Assembly (NCBI GenBank): GCA_017883285.1
Contig: JADGNV010000122.1
Location: 26,152-90,151 of the forward strand
Length of the DNA stretch: 64,000 nucleotides
Origin: Candidatus Aminicenantota bacterium
GTDB lineage: Bacteria > Acidobacteriota > Aminicenantia > Aminicenantales > UBA4085
Direction: 5' to 3'
Part shown: positions 56,944 to 64,000 of the stretch, piece by piece
How positions within the stretch are numbered: the first letter of the stretch is position 1
Layout of the letters: every line of letters begins with the position of its first letter
The notes under the pieces: generated by a model
Seen by the model: the letters and a program-made list of their open reading frames with translations, nothing else
The model's database searches: none
Told to the model about the DNA's origin: nothing
Translations under genes and position numbers: made by a program

Positions 56944-57468
56944 CTATTTAATTTGGCCGGACTTAACCGCGTCGTAACGCTTTATGACGTCAACTGTTAA
57001 ATCGATCGTCGGGCTAAACCAGGCGACCCCTGCTCTCGGAAGTTCAAGAATGATATCCAATCCTTTTTCCTTGCCGATTTGTTCAATGAGGGGAGCAAGT
57101 TCGTCTGTAGCTTTCTTAAGAAGCCTTTTCTGGAGCTCATCCATATAGGAGTATGCATCCTCGGCTAATCGCTTGCGCTCGGTCTGCTTCTTATCCGAGT
57201 CTGAAGTCATCTGAGCGATAGTTTCCTCTGTCAATGTCAAACGCTGCAGATTGAGTTTGGTCTGAATCTGCCGGATGTCCTCGTCCAATTTAGCGATGCT
57301 CGCCTGATATTGCTTATCGCGATCCTGAATCTGGGCGATGACTCGTTTGCCTTCAACCGACTTCTCCAAGAGAGCTGGAGAATTGACGACGCCGATTTTG
57401 GCTTGGGCCAAGAGCGTCGCTCCGCCAATGAAAAGGAAAGTTACAAAGAGCAGCATCCCTTTACGCAT
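56944..57468 (-). CDS. OmpH/Skp-family periplasmic chaperone
   Basis: Signal peptide, KIGVVNSPALLEKSVEGKRVIAQIQ, coiled coil. Confidence 0.82.
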   Translation of the reverse strand: MRKGMLLFVTFLFIGGATLLAQAKIGVVNSPALLEKSVEGKRVIAQIQDRDKQYQASIAKLDEDIRQIQTKLNLQRLTLTEETIAQMTSDSDKKQTERKRLAEDAYSYMDELQKRLLKKATDELAPLIEQIGKEKGLDIILELPRAGVAWFSPTIDLTVDVIKRYDAVKSGQIK

Positions 57469-57533
57469 GATTTAATCTCCTTGTTAAGGTTTAGCCGGCA
57501 ATCAGAGTCGTTTAGAATCGATTACTTCATTGT

Positions 57534-58721
57534 CTAGTTCTTTTCGCTCGATGATCCCAATTTCAAGAAACATTTAACAAACCGAAGGCGAATTCCTGAA
57601 GCGTCTTTCTTTTCTGCAAGCGCATACAAATCGCCTTTGTAGAAAACGATCCCCTCGGCGGCAGGCGTAAGAAGGAGTTCGAGCTCACCCGAATCGAGAA
57701 CGACTTCCTGGGCGAGATTGCCGTCCAGCGAATAGGTTTGATAAACCGGATTATCGCCTTCGGCGGGAAAATAGAAAACCAGCATTTTCCTTTCGTCATT
57801 GATAATGAGATTGTAGTAATAAGGATTATTTTGGGAGAAGATAGGAAATCGGGAGCTAATAATGACCCCCTTATATAGGAATTTAGGCTTCCCGATATCT
57901 TCCATGGTCTTGTAGGCGTCTATGACCCTCTTTTCGAAAACGGCCCGCTCCGTCTTGAGCATGATGATGCGAAGCTGTTTCCCGGCTTTGTCATAGATCT
58001 CGATTTCCGGCCAATTGGAGAATCCGGCCAGGAAGCCTCCCTCCGGAGTCTTGCGGACAAAACCTCGTATTTCGGCATAGGGGTAATCGACAGACATCGT
58101 TTTATTCCCATCCGCTGTCATGGGAACGGCCTTCTTCCGAGGGCGGCTCTCGATGCTATCCATGACGATGGTCTCTTTCCCCGTTTCGAGATCAATAAGC
58201 CCTGCGACGTATCTTTTCGGAAGGTTGGTCCTCTCCATGGAACCGGCGATAGCCACCGTTCGCTCGTCCAACGCTTCGAAGCACTGGACGGGGTGACCTA
58301 TCGCCGTCGAACGGATCTCCTTTCCTTCCAGATCGAATACCCGGATTCGACCCGGCTCGGAGACAAAGAGGTATTTGTCCGCCAGGAGGGAAATCCATTC
58401 CGGCCGGTTCACGGTCGAGGACGATTCGGCTTTGCGCAATCCGGTTTTCCAGAGCATTTTCAGGAAACGACCGTTCTCATCGAAAACGAGAAAATTATAG
58501 GTGCGGGAGTCTGCTACGATCCATCGGCCGTCCGACATTCTTACGAGATTCTTGTAGGTCCCGCGGCCTTGGTATCCGGAAAAAACTTCCCCCCAATCCA
58601 CGCCGACCCCAAAATTGGGCGCGACGGTGAGCTTGACCATCGTTTTTTCGAGATCGGCGCGAAGGATCGGCCAAATCAACGCCAGCATCAAAACTCCAAT
58701 AGCTGACTTCTTATTTCTCAT
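57534..58721 (-). CDS. Secreted 6-bladed beta-propeller-like protein
   Basis: Signal peptide MRNKKSAIGVLMLALIWPILRA; blades such as YNFLVFDENGRFLKM. Confidence 0.6.
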   Translation of the reverse strand: MRNKKSAIGVLMLALIWPILRADLEKTMVKLTVAPNFGVGVDWGEVFSGYQGRGTYKNLVRMSDGRWIVADSRTYNFLVFDENGRFLKMLWKTGLRKAESSSTVNRPEWISLLADKYLFVSEPGRIRVFDLEGKEIRSTAIGHPVQCFEALDERTVAIAGSMERTNLPKRYVAGLIDLETGKETIVMDSIESRPRKKAVPMTADGNKTMSVDYPYAEIRGFVRKTPEGGFLAGFSNWPEIEIYDKAGKQLRIIMLKTERAVFEKRVIDAYKTMEDIGKPKFLYKGVIISSRFPIFSQNNPYYYNLIINDERKMLVFYFPAEGDNPVYQTYSLDGNLAQEVVLDSGELELLLTPAAEGIVFYKGDLYALAEKKDASGIRLRFVKCFLKLGSSSEKN

Positions 58722-59248
58722 CGATTTCCCCTTGTTTCGGTGGACCGGGCGATAATACCGTGCCGGTTCGTCTCGATTCTCTCGAATGATCCTGTCGCCT
58801 TGTCTTCGATGATAATGATCATTCGCCTCTCGATCCAATCGCGGAAAGGATCCGGAAGGTCATCTGAAACAAAAGAGGCTTTCAGGTCATGAGGATCTTG
58901 TGCATGCCTGAACGGCCGAAATAACAAAATGGACGCGAGAACAAGCGCTATGCCCAGCGAGATCGGCACAAGAACACGGAGGAATCGTTTCCTGTTAACT
59001 GTGGGGATAGCTTGATCCGCTTGATTCTCGGAGGACGGGAAGCGTATCGCCTCGGCTTGGAAACGATGGGCCCGCCTTCTTTCCGCGAAGGCCGCCCTGT
59101 ACATCTCTGCGAATCTTGCTTCGTCCTCAAGAAATTCACGGCAGGATACGCATGTCGCCAAATGACATTCGATGTCTTTTCGATTCTGTGCCGAGAGTGA
59201 TCCATCATGGAAATCGAAAATGATAGAATGGATGTCTTTACAATTCAT
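58718..59248 (-). CDS. Anti-sigma factor (zinc-finger HC2-like)
   Basis: DIECHLATCVSCREFLEDE plus one TM, downstream of the sigma factor. Confidence 0.8.
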   Translation of the reverse strand: MNCKDIHSIIFDFHDGSLSAQNRKDIECHLATCVSCREFLEDEARFAEMYRAAFAERRRAHRFQAEAIRFPSSENQADQAIPTVNRKRFLRVLVPISLGIALVLASILLFRPFRHAQDPHDLKASFVSDDLPDPFRDWIERRMIIIIEDKATGSFERIETNRHGIIARSTETRGNR

Positions 59249-59804
59249 CGATTTTCTCCACGGCCGGAAGCCCCGCGCGATCGGGCTCGGATCCGATGAT
59301 CGTCTTCAGGCGACGACGCGCATAGTGAAGCCGCGATTTTACGGTTCCTTCGGGAACGGCTGTCAGCGCGGCGATTTCAGCCACGCTTTGGATTTCTATA
59401 TATCGGAGAAACAGGACTTCCCGATATTTTGCCGGGAGCCTCATCACGGCAGCCATCAACGGATCTAGCGAATGAAACGCTTCGCTGATCTCCTCCGATT
59501 TCGACGTCCGCGTCTCTCGGCCTACCAAGGGAAGGATACGAAGAAATCGCCGTTTTTTTCTGTACGAGAGAAGAAAACGCCGGCGCAGGATCCCATAAAG
59601 CCACGTATAGGGGGCTGACCGTCCCTCGAATCGCGAAGCCGACCGAAGCGCTTCGGCGAACGTTTCCTGTACGAGGTCTTGGGCGTCGAAATGATCCCGG
59701 CAAAGAGCCAGTCCCGCGTTATAAAGCCGCTCACCATATTGGTCGGCGAGCATGCGAAAAGTATCCTGATCCCCTTTTTGTATGGACTCCCTTAAATCAT
59801 TCAA
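59238..59804 (-). CDS. ECF-type RNA polymerase sigma factor
   Basis: ARDLV-type region 2 (FDAQDLVQETFAEALR), region 4 LPAKYREVLFLRYIEIQSVAEIAALTAVPEGTVKSRLHYARRRLK. Confidence 0.92.
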   Translation of the reverse strand: MNDLRESIQKGDQDTFRMLADQYGERLYNAGLALCRDHFDAQDLVQETFAEALRSASRFEGRSAPYTWLYGILRRRFLLSYRKKRRFLRILPLVGRETRTSKSEEISEAFHSLDPLMAAVMRLPAKYREVLFLRYIEIQSVAEIAALTAVPEGTVKSRLHYARRRLKTIIGSEPDRAGLPAVEKIDEL

Positions 59805-60040
59805 TCGAGATCACCTACGATATTATGTATCCGGAACAGCAAGAACGTTCAATTCTTACGGAATTGAAATGCCGATGCAGGGATTTTCAGTCCCTCGCTC
59901 CACCCCCCTGAAGAAGCTACGGCAATCTCGAACACCTAAGACTAAAAGAACGCCACTTGTGCGAGAAAACAGCAAGCCTCCCACGTCTATATCTAACGGG
60001 GTCAAAAACGGTAGTCCGCTCCGAATGTTTTAATCGAAAT

Positions 60041-60128
60041 GGCGCGGCGCGAGCCCCGGTCGCTCGAAGCGGCGGGGACCCGCCCAAAGTGGGTGAGCCG
60101 CAAGAGCGACTGGGACGGAAGCCGCGCC
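60041..60128. repeat. Dispersed hairpin, copy D (inverse orientation)
   Basis: GGCGCGGC...GCCGCGCC with the same internal blocks. Confidence 0.9.
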
Positions 60129-60134
60129 CTCCTG

Positions 60135-60229
60135 CGTCATCCCGGACGCGGTGAGGGATCCCCCCGCCGTCCGAGCGGAGGACCCCGGGTTCCATCAGAG
60201 GAGATCCCTCGCAAAGCCTCGGGATGACG
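60135..60229. repeat. Inverted repeat CGTCATCCCG ... CGGGATGACG
   Basis: 10-bp perfect termini; nested GAGGGATC/GATCCCTC. Confidence 0.85.
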
Positions 60230-60237
60230 GCAAGTTG

Positions 60238-60330
60238 TCGTTGCGAGCGAAGCGAAGCAACCGCCTCAGGCCGAACGCGATTGCTTCGTCGTTACGCAAG
60301 AGCGTGCCTCCTCGCAATGACTTCTCCACC
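60238..60330. repeat. Inverted pair of CGTTGCGAGCGAAGCGAAGCAA-type repeats
   Basis: Left TCGTTGCGAGCGAAGCGAAGCAAC, right GATTGCTTCGTCG...CTCCTCGCAATGA; related unit at 22739-22785. Confidence 0.8.
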
Positions 60331-60359
60331 TTGAATTTCGGCCCCGATTCGGCTATAAT
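60331..60359 (+). promoter_or_regulatory. Promoter TTGAAT-N17-TATAAT upstream of the EF-G gene
   Basis: Direct match. Confidence 0.75.
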
Positions 60360-60467
60360 ACGACCTCACTTGCCGATCCCCTGATCGAATAGAGCCTCAA
60401 CGCCCCTCACCCCATCATCGGTTCCCGGCAAGGATTTTTGAGGATGATCGCAAAGGTGTAGACCGCC

Positions 60468-62558
<2,091 letters not shown>

Positions 62559-62575
62559 CCGAGGAGGATCGAACG

Positions 62576-63283
62576 ATGGTCAAAGCCGAGCTGATCAAGC
62601 GGAGCCCGCTGCGGGTCTTCGAGAAATCCATCCACGGCGGGCTGGGCCCGGGCAACATCGGGGTCCTCGCCTCGCCGAAGGGCGTGGGGAAGACGGCCTG
62701 TCTGGTCCACATCGCCACGGACAAGCTCTTCCAGGGCAAACCCGTCATTCACGTCTCGTATTCGAGCCGGGTGGACTACATCATCACCTGGTACGAGGAC
62801 ATCTTCAAGGAGATCGCCAAAAACCGGAGGCTCCGGGCGGCGGTGGACATCCATGACGAGATCATCAAGAACCGGGTCATCATGAACTTCAAGCAGGAGG
62901 GCGCACGCACCGAGCAGGTCCTCAAGAGCGTGGAGGCCATGGTCACCTTCGGCAAGTTCGCCGCCCAATCCGTCATCGTCGACGGATACGATTTCACTCA
63001 GGGGACGTGCGGGGACCTGGCGAAATTCAAGGAGTTCGCGGCGAAGCTCGGCCTCGAGGTCTGGTTCAGCGCCTCGCTCAAGGAGGCCGAGGCCGAGGCC
63101 GGCCTCTACGACGCGGCCGGAATCCCGGTCGTCCTGACCCCTCTCTGCGCATCGATCGACGTCCTCATCACCCTCCACGCCACGGGTGACCACGTCGAAC
63201 TCAAGGTCGTCAAGGACCACGGCCATCCGGCGGCCGGGCTCCTCCCGTTGAAACTCGACCCCAAGACGCTGTTGATTATATAA
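62576..63283 (+). CDS. Single-domain RecA/KaiC-superfamily ATPase-like protein
   Basis: Walker A ASPKGVGKTAC; SVIVDGYDF Walker-B-like. Confidence 0.55.
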   Translation: MVKAELIKRSPLRVFEKSIHGGLGPGNIGVLASPKGVGKTACLVHIATDKLFQGKPVIHVSYSSRVDYIITWYEDIFKEIAKNRRLRAAVDIHDEIIKNRVIMNFKQEGARTEQVLKSVEAMVTFGKFAAQSVIVDGYDFTQGTCGDLAKFKEFAAKLGLEVWFSASLKEAEAEAGLYDAAGIPVVLTPLCASIDVLITLHATGDHVELKVVKDHGHPAAGLLPLKLDPKTLLII

Positions 63284-63303
63284 TCGGGGGCCAAGGAGAC
63301 CCG

Positions 63304-64000
63304 CATCCGCCCCTTCATCGCCCTCGCGCTCGCCGCCGCCTTGGCCGCGTCCGGCGGACAAGACCGAGTTGTCTGCGACGACGCGGGAACGGTCTTCGCG
63401 CCCGCGGAAACGCCGCGGCGCATCGTTTCGCTCGCCCCGAACATCACCGAGATCTTGTTCGCCCTCGGCCTCGGGGACCGGGTCGTGGGCGTCACCCGCT
63501 ATTGCGATTATCCGCCGGACGCCCTCGAGCGGGAGAAGGTCGGCGGCCTCCTCGACCCCGACCTTGAAAAGATCCGGGCCCTCCGGCCCGACCTCGTCAT
63601 CGCCTTCCGCGGAAACCCCTGGAGCGCCGTCGACCGGCTCCGGGGCCTCGGATTGAAGGTCTTCGTCCTCGATATCGGGAGAACGCTCGAATCCGTCCCC
63701 CGGACGATCGGCCTCATCGGCCGGGTCACGCTCCGGGAGGAGGCGGCCGGGGCCCTCATCCGCTCGCTCGAGGCCAAGGCCCGGACGCTCGCCGGCCTCC
63801 TTGCCAGGGGGGCGGCCGGGAAGCCCAAGGTGTTCATCCAACTCCAAGGCTTGGGCCTCTCGACCTGCGGCGGAGAGAGCTACCTCAACGACCTCCTCGA
63901 GCGGGTCGGCGGGGCCAACATCGCCGGCCGCATGAAGCGGGACTGGCTGGAGTACAGCCGGGAGCAGCTGTTGCAAGACGACCCCGACGTCATCATCGTC
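63304..64000 (+). CDS. Periplasmic substrate-binding protein, BtuF/cobalamin-type (partial, runs off the window)
   Basis: RIVSLAPNITEILFALGLGDRVVGVTRYCDYPPDA; signal peptide follows an ATC codon with AAGGAG upstream. Confidence 0.85.

Overview
High-GC bacterial chromosome segment. Gene content and order (tol-pal, lptCA/lptB-rpoN-hpf-hprK-rapZ-PTS, ksgA, ftsK, uvrA, ftsY-rib, leuS, spd-type EF-G) suggest a diderm related to Acidobacteriota/Aminicenantes; this is inference, since no rRNA marker is present. Most of the window is dense housekeeping sequence. Accessory parts are: a surface-glycan operon (4.8-9.0 kb); a glycosyltransferase/methyltransferase cassette flanked by two paralogous secreted propeller proteins (11.2-18.2 kb); an AT-richer island with an ECF sigma/anti-sigma pair and a decayed nucleotidyltransferase pair (56.4-60.0 kb); and several repeat-filled intergenic regions. 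The most interesting unexplained signal is a dispersed intergenic element family at about 22.8, 30.0 and 51.7 kb. Each copy has an ~87-nt imperfect hairpin followed by a structured core. Two cores share the same fold with compensatory stem changes around an invariant TCGCCGG loop and GA-type internal loops; a third, larger core can form a pseudoknot. This looks like an undescribed structured RNA or non-autonomous mobile element family. Other points: apparent AUU and AUC start codons with good Shine-Dalgarno sequences, several probable leaderless promoters, a 24-bp perfect hairpin in a hairpin cluster, a short HPr kinase, a compact UvrA, and a convergent rpsT/holA overlap.
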